Origin: Caballeronia sp. BR00000012568055
Lineage (GTDB): Bacteria; Pseudomonadota; Gammaproteobacteria; Burkholderiales; Burkholderiaceae
NCBI RefSeq assembly: GCF_029439455.1
Contig: NZ_JAQFVG010000253.1
Span: 1-38,387 of the forward strand
Direction of reading: 5' to 3'
DNA: 38,387 nucleotides
Part shown: positions 16,245 through 23,890 of the stretch, piece after piece
Layout: every line of letters begins with the position of its first letter
Numbering within the stretch: the first letter of the stretch is position 1
Program-made: the position numbers and the translations under genes
Notes under the pieces: generated by a model
Database searches by the model: none
Told to the model about the DNA's origin: nothing
The model's input: only the letters and a program-made list of their open reading frames with translations

Positions 16245-17441
16245 TCAGTGCGCGGTGCCTGCGTTCAGCTTGAGTGTTGAAGACCGTGCGCTGTCTGCAG
16301 TCATTTTTCCGCTCGTCGCCTTATAGCCGTTCGAATAGAGCAGAAACGCCATGATGTCCGCGTAATCCTGATCCTTCAGCTTGCCGGGACGGTCGGCCGG
16401 CATGTTGGTCGCCATGTAGGTGAAGACGCCGCCAACAGTCAGATGCGCGTTCTGTGCGGGCGCGAACGCCGGTCCTTGCAACGCGGGCGCGGTCACGCCC
16501 TGAAGCTGCGCGCCGTGACACTTCGCGCATGCGCCGGAGTAGAGCGTCTTGCCGCGCACGGTCTGCGCTTGCTCGAAGGTCGGCGGCGCGACGGCTGCAT
16601 CGTCGGATACCTTGATGAAGCGGCCCATGCGTGAGGCGTTCGCATCCGCGAGCATGATGCCAGATGTTACGGACGTCGAATGATGTGAGGCTTCGAGGTC
16701 AGGTGGCATGGCCCAGCGTTGCGTCAGCGTTTGCAATTGGCCGTCGCGCGTCATATCGGCAAGTGCGGTGTCGATACGGTCACGCAATGCCGCGCTCTTC
16801 GGCCCGAAGGCGAATGTGAGTTGCCAGTCCGCATACGGCGAGCGCGCCGCAGCGATATTGAACTTGCGCGCTGGATGCCCGATGCCATACGCGACGACCG
16901 CCGGATACCACACGATCGCGCGTTGCGCGCGGCCGCTTGCGACCGCTTCGACGGTCTGCGCCGATGTGTTTTCCAGATCGAGCGTGACATTCGTTTCGCG
17001 CACGGCGATCAACTGCGCGGGGCTGGCGTAGACCGCTGCAATCGTATGTTTCGCCGCGCCTTGCGGATCGGCGTCCGGCGCTTCGATGCTGACGTAGCCC
17101 GCACGCAGATAGCCGCGTGAGAATTGCATCTTGCCACCGGACGCATCGGCGACGCTGGAGCGCGGGAAGCCTGCGATCACATCGCATTCGCTTGCGAGCG
17201 TCTTGTCGAGTTCCTTCAGCGACACACCGTCGTCGTCGCCATCGCCTATACCGTGCGTGGCGAAACGCGCAGGAATATGCGCCCGCGAAAACACCGCCTG
17301 CGCGACGGTGCGATCGAGCGCGGCGGACGGGCTGCCGGGAAACGTGCAGACCGTCACCGCAGCATGCGACGCATCCGGTGACAACATGATGCAGGCGGCG
17401 AGCGCGCACGCCGCGCGAAGAGGTTTGATAAGCGTGGTCAT
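16245..17441 (-). CDS. Periplasmic binding protein fused to cytochrome c domain (XoxJ/XoxG-like)
   Basis: Encodes 398 residues; the start could also be 12 nt upstream at 17453. A signal peptide (to about residue 28) leads into a type 2 periplasmic-binding-like domain (about 30-245) of the kind found beside quinoprotein dehydrogenases (MxaJ/XoxJ). A class I cytochrome c domain follows (about 290-385), with the heme site C305-A-K-C308-H309 and a candidate axial methionine in MATNMPADRPGK. In methylotrophs these are two separate proteins, one helping dehydrogenase maturation and one accepting electrons. Here they are joined. The gene starts about 40 nt after the PQQ dehydrogenase stop on the same strand, so it is probably cotranscribed and is the likely electron acceptor. 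Confidence 0.78.
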   Translation of the reverse strand: MTTLIKPLRAACALAACIMLSPDASHAAVTVCTFPGSPSAALDRTVAQAVFSRAHIPARFATHGIGDGDDDGVSLKELDKTLASECDVIAGFPRSSVADASGGKMQFSRGYLRAGYVSIEAPDADPQGAAKHTIAAVYASPAQLIAVRETNVTLDLENTSAQTVEAVASGRAQRAIVWYPAVVAYGIGHPARKFNIAAARSPYADWQLTFAFGPKSAALRDRIDTALADMTRDGQLQTLTQRWAMPPDLEASHHSTSVTSGIMLADANASRMGRFIKVSDDAAVAPPTFEQAQTVRGKTLYSGACAKCHGAQLQGVTAPALQGPAFAPAQNAHLTVGGVFTYMATNMPADRPGKLKDQDYADIMAFLLYSNGYKATSGKMTADSARSSTLKLNAGTAH

Positions 17442-17482
17442 ATGATCAGGCATCCGTACGATATGAAAGAGGCAAGCAGCGG

Positions 17483-19198
17483 TCAGGAGTGCTTCAGCGC
17501 GAACACATACAGCGTGCCGCCGCGCGGAATCTTGTCCGCAGCCTTCGCCATCGGGCCACCCCAGATCGGATTCGCGCCGCCGTAACCCGCGAGAATCGCG
17601 ACGTATTCCTTGCCGTCGATCTCGAACACCGAAGGCTGGGCAATGATGCCGCTGGCGAGTTTCGGGCTTTGCCACAGTACTTTTCCGCTGCTTTCATCGA
17701 AGGCGAGCAGATGTCCGTCGAGCGAACCGCTGAAGGCGAGGCCGCCGGCGGTCGTCGCTACGCCGCCATTCCACGGCAGTTTGGTCCAGTGGCTCCAGAC
17801 CTTCTTGCCGGTATCGACATCGATTGCCTGCAATTCGCCATAGCCCTTGCTGTTCGGTTCGGGCTTGATTTCGAAGCCTTCGCCGAGATAGGGCAAACCT
17901 TCCATATAGTTCACCGATTTACCCGACAGCGACATGCACGCATGCAGCGCTGGCACGATGGCGAGATGTTTTTCGGGGTCGTACGAAACCGACCACCAGT
18001 TCTTGCCGCCGAGGAAGCTCGGGCACGTTTCGATAGTCGTGCCCGCCTTCGGATACTTCGCCGGATCCTGAACCGGCGCTCCGTTGTCCTGATAACCCGT
18101 CACCGATGTCGCGGTCACAAATGGGCGCGCATAGATCAGCTTGCCGCTGCTGCGATCGATCGCGTGGAAGAAGCCGTTGCGGTCGGCGTGGATGATTGCA
18201 TCGTAATCCTTACCTTGATACTTGATATTGGCGAGCACGGGTGTGTTGACGCCGTCATAATCCCACGTGTCGTGCGTGGTGTATTGATAGTGCCACTTGA
18301 GATCGCCGGTTTTCGGATCGAGCGCGAGCAGCGAGTCGGAGTAGAGGTTATCGCCGGGACGAAGGTCTGCGAGCCACGGTCCGGGATTTCCTACGCCCCA
18401 GTAAAGCGTCTTGCTGTTTGCATCGTATGTGCCGGTCAGCCAGGCTGGCGCGCCGCCGTGTTCCTGCATGCCGTCGGGCCATGTGTTGCCACCCGGTTCC
18501 TTCGCGCCAGGCACCGTAAAGCGCTTCCAGAGCACCTTGCCGTCGTTCGGATCGAGTGCGGCGATAAAGCCGCGCGCGCCGTATTCACCGCCCGAACTGC
18601 CGACGACCAGCGCACCGTCCAGCGCGAGCGGTGCGAGTGAGAATGCGTAGCCTACGCCCGGATCAAACATGGCCTTTTTCCAGACCAGCGCGCCGGTTTG
18701 CGCATCGAGCGCCGCGACCTCGCCGCTCAGCATGGCGACATACACGTTCTTGCCATACAGCGCGACGCCGCGATTGACCACATCGCAGCAAGCGGTTTTG
18801 AAGGACTCTGCGCCGAGTTTGGGCTCGTATTTCCAGAGCTGTTTGCCGGTGGCGGCGTCGAAGGCATAGACGTTGTCTTTCGGCGTGGTCACGAAGAGAA
18901 AGCGTCCGTTGACGATGGGCGTCGCTTCGAAGCCTTGCTGAAGTTCGGCGGGAAACTTGTAGCTCCACACTTGTTTCAGGCCCTTCACGTTGCTCGTGTC
19001 GATCTGCTTGAGCGGTGAATGCGCGTGACCGTTATAGGTGCGGTAGTAGGTGAGCCAGCCCGGATCGCTCTGTGCGTTGGCGAGCCGTTCGTAGTTGACA
19101 TCCGGATACGCGCCGGAGTCGCTCGTTGCGGCGAGTGATACGCCCGCTCCGATGCTGAACGCAGCGATTGCCGCTGCTGCCATGACGGATGTCTTCAT
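17483..19198 (-). CDS. PQQ-dependent alcohol dehydrogenase with lanthanide-type Asp pair
   Basis: Encodes 571 residues from the ATG at 19198, which has AGGAG 8 nt upstream. A Sec signal peptide (residues 1-23) places it in the periplasm. The beta-propeller shows repeated W-motifs (DAATGKQLWKYEP, DAQTGALVWKKA, DPNDGKVLWKR). The adjacent-cysteine disulfide that stacks on PQQ is C137-C138 (FKTACCDV). Metal ligands are E205 (GGEYG), N271 (GNPGPW), the catalytic D313 and an extra D315 in HDTWDYDGVN. Asp at the second position (DYD) is the known mark of lanthanide-dependent XoxF and PedH enzymes, while calcium enzymes have Ala or Ser there. No C-terminal heme domain is present. The substrate (methanol, ethanol or a larger alcohol) is undetermined. 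Confidence 0.88.
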   Translation of the reverse strand: MKTSVMAAAAIAAFSIGAGVSLAATSDSGAYPDVNYERLANAQSDPGWLTYYRTYNGHAHSPLKQIDTSNVKGLKQVWSYKFPAELQQGFEATPIVNGRFLFVTTPKDNVYAFDAATGKQLWKYEPKLGAESFKTACCDVVNRGVALYGKNVYVAMLSGEVAALDAQTGALVWKKAMFDPGVGYAFSLAPLALDGALVVGSSGGEYGARGFIAALDPNDGKVLWKRFTVPGAKEPGGNTWPDGMQEHGGAPAWLTGTYDANSKTLYWGVGNPGPWLADLRPGDNLYSDSLLALDPKTGDLKWHYQYTTHDTWDYDGVNTPVLANIKYQGKDYDAIIHADRNGFFHAIDRSSGKLIYARPFVTATSVTGYQDNGAPVQDPAKYPKAGTTIETCPSFLGGKNWWSVSYDPEKHLAIVPALHACMSLSGKSVNYMEGLPYLGEGFEIKPEPNSKGYGELQAIDVDTGKKVWSHWTKLPWNGGVATTAGGLAFSGSLDGHLLAFDESSGKVLWQSPKLASGIIAQPSVFEIDGKEYVAILAGYGGANPIWGGPMAKAADKIPRGGTLYVFALKHS

Positions 19199-19254
19199 CG
19201 TTGTCTCCTGTGGGTATTGTCGATAGGGCTGCAAAACAATTCGATATCCCACAA

Positions 19255-19270
19255 GGCAAGTCGTATGCCA
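19255..19270 (-). promoter_or_regulatory. Sigma-54 promoter of the PQQ dehydrogenase
   Basis: The minus strand reads TGGCATACGACTTGCC. GG of the -24 element (19269-19268) and GC of the -12 element (19257-19256) are separated by exactly 10 nt, as sigma-54 requires. It lies 57 nt before the dehydrogenase start codon, and an activator-like dyad lies about 130 bp upstream. A sigma-54 activator gene is nearby. Confidence 0.7.
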
Positions 19271-19391
19271 TTCGTCGTTGATTCGCGTGAACGCCTTGAT
19301 GCGCCTTGATGGATGGCACTGTGCGGACTTCGATGCATCAACGAGGCAATCACAAGCGCGTGTTGCAACGTGGAGCAAGGTGACGATGCGC

Positions 19392-19408
19392 TGTTGCCCG
19401 AAGCAACA
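19392..19408. promoter_or_regulatory. Activator-binding dyad upstream of PQQ dehydrogenase
   Basis: TGTTGC-N5-GCAACA is a perfect 6+6 inverted repeat, with an additional GCAACA half-site at 19414-19419 and a TGTTGC at 19361-19366. The same spacing and near-identical arms recur at 20022-20038 before pqqA. Position relative to the sigma-54 promoter suits an upstream activating sequence for the AcoR-like protein. Confidence 0.6.
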
Positions 19409-19430
19409 TAGACGCAACATAGAAGCGGTA

Positions 19431-19700
19431 TCAGTCGAGCCAGCCGCGGCTGCGTGCTTCGTCGATAAAGCGCGATACATCCGCCGCGAGTCCGGTCGCA
19501 TGAAAGCGCGCTTCGAGTGCATCGATGATGTCGTCGAGTGCGCGCGTGCCGTCGCACAGCGAGAGAATTTCGCCCGCACTGCGATTGAGTTCGGCGCGGC
19601 CCAGCGGATGCACGATTGCCACGGTGCGCCGATACGCGTCCCATTCGATTCGGAACGGCGCACGCAGGCGCGGACGGGCACGTGCCATCGGTATGTTCAT
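19431..19700 (-). CDS. pqqD: PQQ biosynthesis peptide chaperone PqqD
   Basis: Encodes 89 residues matching PqqD in length and pattern. A basic N-terminal segment (RARPRLRAPFRIEWD) precedes VAIVHPLGRAELNRSAGEILSLCDG, the conserved winged-helix core with the LN-x-SAGEIL motif. A helical DIIDALEARF...FIDEARSRGWL tail completes it. PqqD binds the PqqA peptide and presents it to the radical SAM enzyme PqqE. The gene follows pqqA directly on the same strand (89-nt gap), without pqqB or pqqC between them and without pqqE after it. An ATG at 19688 is an alternative start; neither has a strong ribosome binding site. Confidence 0.88.
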   Translation of the reverse strand: MNIPMARARPRLRAPFRIEWDAYRRTVAIVHPLGRAELNRSAGEILSLCDGTRALDDIIDALEARFHATGLAADVSRFIDEARSRGWLD

Positions 19701-19789
19701 GATGGGATCGATCGGCGCGCGGCGCTGCTGACGCGACGTGACGTGAGCGTGAGCAGCGCCTGCTTCAGAGAAACGAAACGACGCCGTGC

Positions 19790-19864
19790 TTAGCGCACAG
19801 CGATATACATCGTGATTTCAAAGCCGAAACGCAGATCGTTGAAAGCGGGCGTGGTCCATTGCAT
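19790..19864 (-). CDS. pqqA: PQQ precursor peptide PqqA
   Basis: A 24-residue gene beginning MQWTTPAFNDLRFGFEIT and ending in MYIAVR. It carries the invariant glutamate E16 and tyrosine Y20 (ExxxY) whose side chains PqqE crosslinks to build pyrroloquinoline quinone. The length is exactly that of typical PqqA. AGGAG sits 6 nt before the ATG at 19864; an ATG at 19870 abuts the ribosome binding site and is unlikely. A sigma-54 promoter lies about 67 nt upstream. It should be transcribed with pqqD. Confidence 0.92.
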   Translation of the reverse strand: MQWTTPAFNDLRFGFEITMYIAVR

Positions 19865-19929
19865 GGTCATCTCCTATAGAGGCATCGTCGAATAAATGAG
19901 CAGCGAAGGTTCGCTGCCGGGCGTGCAAA

Positions 19930-19945
19930 TGCAAGCTCCATGCCT
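19930..19945 (-). promoter_or_regulatory. Sigma-54 promoter of pqqA
   Basis: The minus strand reads AGGCATGGAGCTTGCA. GG (19944-19943) and GC (19932-19931) are separated by 10 nt, matching the -24/-12 architecture. It lies 67 nt before the pqqA start codon and about 60-100 bp downstream of two TGTTNC/GNAACA dyads. Confidence 0.7.
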
Positions 19946-20000
19946 TCGAAGACAACGCGATCGCTTCCTTTCAAAACGATTCAGGCAAGAACGCGGCGAG

Positions 20001-20038
20001 TGTTCCTGCCTGCAGCAACAGTGTTGCGAAACGGAACA
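20001..20038. promoter_or_regulatory. Tandem activator-binding dyads upstream of pqqA
   Basis: Two inverted repeats lie side by side: TGTTCC-N8-GCAACA at 20001-20020 and TGTTGC-N5-GGAACA at 20022-20038. A further GGAACA half-site at 20044-20049 reaches the end of the regulator gene. The second dyad has the same geometry as the one before the dehydrogenase. They sit where sigma-54 enhancers usually do. Confidence 0.6.
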
Positions 20039-20051
20039 CCCGTGGAACAGG

Positions 20052-22025
20052 TCAGTGTTCAGTTGGCGCAGTTGGCACATTCAGGGGCATTTTTCGATAG
20101 ATCGTATTGCGCGATATCCCGAGCGCACGCGCCGCTGCCGATACATTGCCCTGATGCCGCGCCAGCGTCGATGCAATCAGTGAAGCCGTCACGTCTTCGA
20201 GCTTGCCCGAAGTGGAATCAGATGCAGCATGCGTTTCGTGTATTGCGGATCCGCTGCCGAACGGCGTTTCGAAGAAATCGTCAGGCAGATGTTCACGGCC
20301 GATACATCCGTCCGGACCCGACATCGCGGCGGCGGTACGCAGCACGCTTGCCAGTTGCCGGCAATTGCCCGGCCACGGATAACGCTGAAACAGCGCCATC
20401 ACTTCCGCGTCGATGCACAACGGCGCATCGCGCGGCTCGTCTGCGTCGAGCCATTGCAGCATATTGGCGATGACGGCGGCGAGATCCGTGCGTTCGCGCA
20501 GCGGCGGCAGGCGCACCACCAGTCCGTTCAGGCGGTAATAGAGGTCTTCGCGGAAGCGGTTCAGCGCGATCATCTCGCGCAGATTGCGGTGCGTCGCGCA
20601 GATAATCGCGACATCGACGGGAATGGACTTGCATGAGCCCAGCGGGTTGACCACGCGTTCCTGAAGCACGCGCAACAAACGCACTTGCAGCGGGTACGGC
20701 ATATCACCGATTTCATCGAGAAACAGCGTGCCGCCGTTCGCCTGCAACAGCTTGCCCGCCGCGCCCTTGCGTCGCGCGCCGGTGAACGCGCCTTCCTCGT
20801 AACCGAACAACTCCGACTCGATCAGACTCTCCGGAATCGACGCGCAATTCACCGCGATAAACGGTGCATCGCGGCGCGGCGAGTCGTTGTGAATGGCTTG
20901 CGCGAGCAGTTCCTTGCCCGTGCCTGTTTCACCGGTGATCAGCACCGGAATGTCCTTGCCAATCACCTTGCGGATCTTGTCGATGACCACGGACATCGCG
21001 GCGTCGCCGTTATCGAGCGCGCGCAGGGCGGGGGTATCGCGCTCGGTCGCACGCGGCCTCGCCTCGACCGCGACCGATGCGTTGCGCGTTTGCGAAGGCC
21101 AGCGCATATCGGCGAAGGGCGCGCGGTTCATCGATACGCGCGCGCACACCACGGTGCCGCTGCTCAGACCGAGCGTCATATGCGACATACGCGACGCACG
21201 ATTCGCACGCGAACGGTCGATCAATTCCGCGCTGCTCAGCCCGAACAAGGAAGAAAGCGTATGCGCCCGCAGCGACGCCAGTGGCAAACCGAATTGGAAT
21301 TGCGCCGATCGATTCGCGGAGAGAAAACGGCCGTCGCAGGTGAACGCGGCGATGCCTTCCATCAGCGTGCCGAGGAACTCGGGGCGACTGTGAAAAGCAA
21401 TCTGGACCATGTCGTTGAACGTGCTGTTGAACAGATGGTTTTCGATCATCTGCACCGACATCTTCGCGAGCGCCATCGTATGCTGGTGATAACTGCGATG
21501 ATCGCCGGTTACGTCGAGCACGCCGATCAGTTCGCCGTACGGATCGAGGATCGGCACGCTGGAACAAGTCAGAAAATGATTGACGGCGAGATAGTGCTGA
21601 TCGCCATGCACGACCGTCGCATCACGCTCCGCGATGGCCGTGCCGATCGCATTGGTGCCTTGTCGATCTTCTGCCCAGTTCGCGCCCGGCTTTAGCGCAA
21701 CCTTGGCCGCGCGCACAAGGAAGTCGTCGTCGCCGGTGGAGTGGAGAATCAGCCCTTGCGCATCGGTCAGCACGATCATGCTTTGCGTATCGACGATCTG
21801 TTCGCGCAGCGTTTCCATCACGGGTGTGGCATGGGCGCATAGCACGCGGTTCTGCTCGAGCTTGAGCAGCAACTCGCCTTGCGTGAGCACATCGTAGTCG
21901 GGCCGTGCCGACGCCAGTAAACCGAAAATTTCCGAGCGCTCGTGCGCTTTGCGGATCGATGGCACCAGCCAGCCGTCGTCTGCGTGATGCTGCGGAAACG
22001 CTATATCGTGGGTGTCTGCGCGCAT
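20052..22025 (-). CDS. AcoR-type sigma-54-dependent transcriptional activator
   Basis: Encodes 657 residues. The N-terminal part (about 60-210) is a GAF-type sensor (IVLTDAQGLILHSTGDDDFL, GANWAEDRQGTNAIGTAI in outline) as in acetoin regulator AcoR. A central PAS-like segment follows. The AAA+ domain (about 340-570) has Walker A GETGTGKE, the sigma-54 contact loop GAFTGA, Walker B GGTLFLDEIGD and the R-finger region YYRLNGLVVRLPPLRERTD. The C-terminal Fis helix-turn-helix ends in NVSAAARALGISRNTIYRK. All residues for ATP-driven open-complex formation are present. It lies just upstream of pqqA on the same strand and is the obvious candidate to control both sigma-54 promoters here. The inducer is probably a small alcohol, aldehyde or ketone (inference). 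Confidence 0.88.
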   Translation of the reverse strand: MRADTHDIAFPQHHADDGWLVPSIRKAHERSEIFGLLASARPDYDVLTQGELLLKLEQNRVLCAHATPVMETLREQIVDTQSMIVLTDAQGLILHSTGDDDFLVRAAKVALKPGANWAEDRQGTNAIGTAIAERDATVVHGDQHYLAVNHFLTCSSVPILDPYGELIGVLDVTGDHRSYHQHTMALAKMSVQMIENHLFNSTFNDMVQIAFHSRPEFLGTLMEGIAAFTCDGRFLSANRSAQFQFGLPLASLRAHTLSSLFGLSSAELIDRSRANRASRMSHMTLGLSSGTVVCARVSMNRAPFADMRWPSQTRNASVAVEARPRATERDTPALRALDNGDAAMSVVIDKIRKVIGKDIPVLITGETGTGKELLAQAIHNDSPRRDAPFIAVNCASIPESLIESELFGYEEGAFTGARRKGAAGKLLQANGGTLFLDEIGDMPYPLQVRLLRVLQERVVNPLGSCKSIPVDVAIICATHRNLREMIALNRFREDLYYRLNGLVVRLPPLRERTDLAAVIANMLQWLDADEPRDAPLCIDAEVMALFQRYPWPGNCRQLASVLRTAAAMSGPDGCIGREHLPDDFFETPFGSGSAIHETHAASDSTSGKLEDVTASLIASTLARHQGNVSAAARALGISRNTIYRKMPLNVPTAPTEH

Positions 22026-22333
22026 TGTCTCCCTCCTGAACGCGTACCGGTCGAAACGCCGGGTATCGAGCGAAGGCTTGAAGCAAGGTCTGCGCCATCC
22101 ACGCGAAATGCTTTTTATGTATGGCTATTGAAAGAAATTTGGGTGCTTCAATTATAATTCGGCATCCGAACTAAAAATTCGCTTAGCAAATTATCCGGGA
22201 AAGTCCGGATTGGGGCGCATCGCGGAGAATGCCTTGATTGCGCGGCAGGAGCAGCGCTTGCTTTAAGTTTAAGCTAAGCATAAGGCGCGGCTATCGCCGT
22301 TCTGGTTCAAGCTGAGTTTTCATCGGAGGAGAC
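22026..22333. other. Divergent intergenic region, regulator / azoreductase
   Basis: An AT-richer 308-bp spacer with no supported gene. It contains a TATAAT at 22153-22158, directly followed by the perfect palindrome TTCGG-CAT-CCGAA at 22158-22170. A second inverted repeat, ATCCGG-N6-CCGGAT, lies at 22193-22210. These look like a promoter and operator pair reading towards the azoreductase. The binding regulator is unknown. Confidence 0.4.
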
Positions 22334-22954
22334 ATGCATCTGCTTCATGTGATTGGATCGCCGCGCAAGCGTTCGGCTTCGCATCAGGTTGCCAACGCCT
22401 TCGTCGAAACGTGGAAGACGAAACATGCCGATGCAAGCGTGGACGAACTCGACGTATGGTCGGTCGATCTTCCCGCCTTCGACGGTCCGGTGATCGACGC
22501 GAAATACGCGGGCCTCGAAGGCCGTCCGCTCGATGCCGAACAAGCCGCCGCCTGGCAAACGGTCCGCGCGCTTGCCGACCGTTTCCGTCAGGCCGATGTG
22601 ATTCTCTTCAGCGTGCCGATGTGGAACTTCGGCATTCCTTACCGGCTCAAGCATCTGATCGATGTGATATCGCAAAAGGACGTGCTCTTTACCTTCGATG
22701 AAAACGGTCTGAACGGCACGCTCGGCGGACGCAAAGTCGTCACCATTGCCGCGCGCGGCGTGCAACTCGGCCCCGACTTCCCGCCCGATTCATACGACTT
22801 CCAGACCACCTATATGGCGATGTGGGCGCGCATGGTCGGCATCACGGATATTCAGACGATAAGCGTCGAGAAGACCTTGTTCGGTCCCGAGGCGGATACC
22901 GAATCGCGCGAAGCAGCGAGTGCGCAGGCGCGTGAATTGGCGAGCACGATGTGA
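22334..22954 (+). CDS. azoR: FMN-dependent NADH azoreductase
   Basis: Encodes 206 residues of the flavodoxin-like azoreductase family. The FMN phosphate loop is VIGSPRKRSASHQVANAF, the isoalloxazine-contacting motif is PMWNFGIPYRLKHLIDVI, and a second FMN-binding loop follows VVTIAARG. GGAGGAG precedes the ATG by 6 nt. Such enzymes reduce azo compounds and quinones with NAD(P)H in the cytosol and probably act against electrophile stress. It is transcribed away from the sigma-54 activator gene. Confidence 0.88.
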   Translation: MHLLHVIGSPRKRSASHQVANAFVETWKTKHADASVDELDVWSVDLPAFDGPVIDAKYAGLEGRPLDAEQAAAWQTVRALADRFRQADVILFSVPMWNFGIPYRLKHLIDVISQKDVLFTFDENGLNGTLGGRKVVTIAARGVQLGPDFPPDSYDFQTTYMAMWARMVGITDIQTISVEKTLFGPEADTESREAASAQARELASTM

Positions 22955-22958
22955 TCGC

Positions 22959-23090
22959 GTGAATGCCAAAGCGCTTCCTGCGCGCGGTATCGAAAGCGGT
23001 GCTGGAGACGGCGGCGGCACCGTGCTGGTTCTGACCATGCTCTGGCTGCTCGCACCGACGCTCGTGTATCACGCGCCAGTGCTGCCCTGA
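22959..23090 (+). CDS. Possible 43-residue membrane peptide
   Basis: A short frame from GTG 22959, 4 nt after the azoreductase stop, to TGA at 23090. The first 17 residues are glycine/alanine-rich and polar. The C-terminal half (TVLVLTMLWLLAPTLVYH) is a plausible transmembrane helix. The tight spacing would fit translational coupling, but the start codon is weak and there is no recognised family, so it may not be a gene. Confidence 0.25.
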   Translation: MNAKALPARGIESGAGDGGGTVLVLTMLWLLAPTLVYHAPVLP

Positions 23091-23107
23091 GCCTTCGTCA
23101 GTGATCC

Positions 23108-23614
23108 TTAGAACGTAACAGTCGCCGTAATGGTCGATGAGTAATTGCCCGCTGCCGGCGCAGTCTGCGTCGGCACGCGGCCATACACCGTCAACGTCTG
23201 CGCGATACCCGTGCCGGTGCCCGACATCGTATCGCTGCCGACCGTTTGGCCCCAGTTCTGCGTGCGCGCGGCATCGCGGAACAGCGAGAAGTTGACTGTG
23301 TTCGATCCCGTGCCGCCCAACAGACGCGAGGCGACGCTCGAACCGCTGACCGAGCCTTGATCGAGCGCGACGTTATATGCGGAACCAGAGCTGCACGTCA
23401 GGTTCATCGTGGTGGTTTGATCGATATTGCTGGTGATAAGGCCCGTCGTACCGAAGTTCAAGGGATTCGCGGTGATGGTGCAGTCGGCCTGAACGGTGAG
23501 CGTGACCGCGAAAGTCGTGCTCTTGGGACTGGCGGCATCGGCAAGCGTGGGCGCGGTCCCGGCGATAGCGATCGCAATGACGGCCCCGGCAGTTCGCAGT
23601 GCAATCTGCTTCAT
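23108..23614 (-). CDS. Spore coat U / Csu-type pilin domain protein
   Basis: Encodes 168 residues. A signal peptide (KQIALRTAGAVIAIAIAGTAPTLADA in outline) is followed by an immunoglobulin-like domain of the SCPU family. It has the conserved cysteine pair (ADCTITANPLNFGTTG and LTCSSGSAYNVALDQG in outline), FSLFRDAARTQNWG and a final YGRVPTQTAPAAGNYSSTITATVTF donor-strand-like end (in outline). Such proteins are subunits of Csu-type chaperone-usher pili. No chaperone or usher gene is adjacent, so it is an orphan subunit. GAGAGA precedes the chosen ATG. Confidence 0.85.
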   Translation of the reverse strand: MKQIALRTAGAVIAIAIAGTAPTLADAASPKSTTFAVTLTVQADCTITANPLNFGTTGLITSNIDQTTTMNLTCSSGSAYNVALDQGSVSGSSVASRLLGGTGSNTVNFSLFRDAARTQNWGQTVGSDTMSGTGTGIAQTLTVYGRVPTQTAPAAGNYSSTITATVTF

Positions 23615-23812
23615 GTTTTCTCTCTCAGTGTGCGTGCGCATTTTCTACGTATGCGGCTGGTTTGAATGGCCGACTACGTGTGCATGTCGCCCTCAGGCTT
23701 TCTTAACGGCATTGAAAGCCAGCGCCTGATAGCTAAGAGAGAAATTTTTTACGTGCTAAGCGTAAACGAGCAAGCTAAAGCGGTCATTAATACCGCGCCT
23801 TGCCTAAGAAAT

Positions 23813-23843
23813 CAAAAAAAGCCCAGGGCGAACGCCGCTGGGC
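23813..23843 (-). terminator. Second intrinsic terminator after DUF4148 gene
   Basis: On the minus strand GCCCAG and CTGGGC arms (23821-23826 with 23838-23843), extended by inner GC pairs, form a hairpin followed by seven T residues (the A-run at 23814-23820). It is correctly oriented to stop transcripts of the DUF4148 gene before the SCPU gene. Confidence 0.8.
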
Positions 23844-23890
23844 AAGCCATCGGTTGACCCGGTGGCGGAGGTGCTGAAAGTGCTAAAAGC

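Noticed and set aside
17489..18640. 383-codon plus-strand frame opposite the PQQ dehydrogenase
   Set aside because: Antisense shadow of a complete dehydrogenase with all its catalytic residues.
19199..19681. N-terminal extension of the PQQ dehydrogenase frame
   Set aside because: The extension crosses a sigma-54 promoter, the activator dyad and pqqD; a signal peptide with a good ribosome binding site begins at 19198.
23666..23857. 63-codon plus-strand frame before the DUF4148 gene
   Set aside because: It reads through an intrinsic terminator hairpin and has no ribosome binding site.
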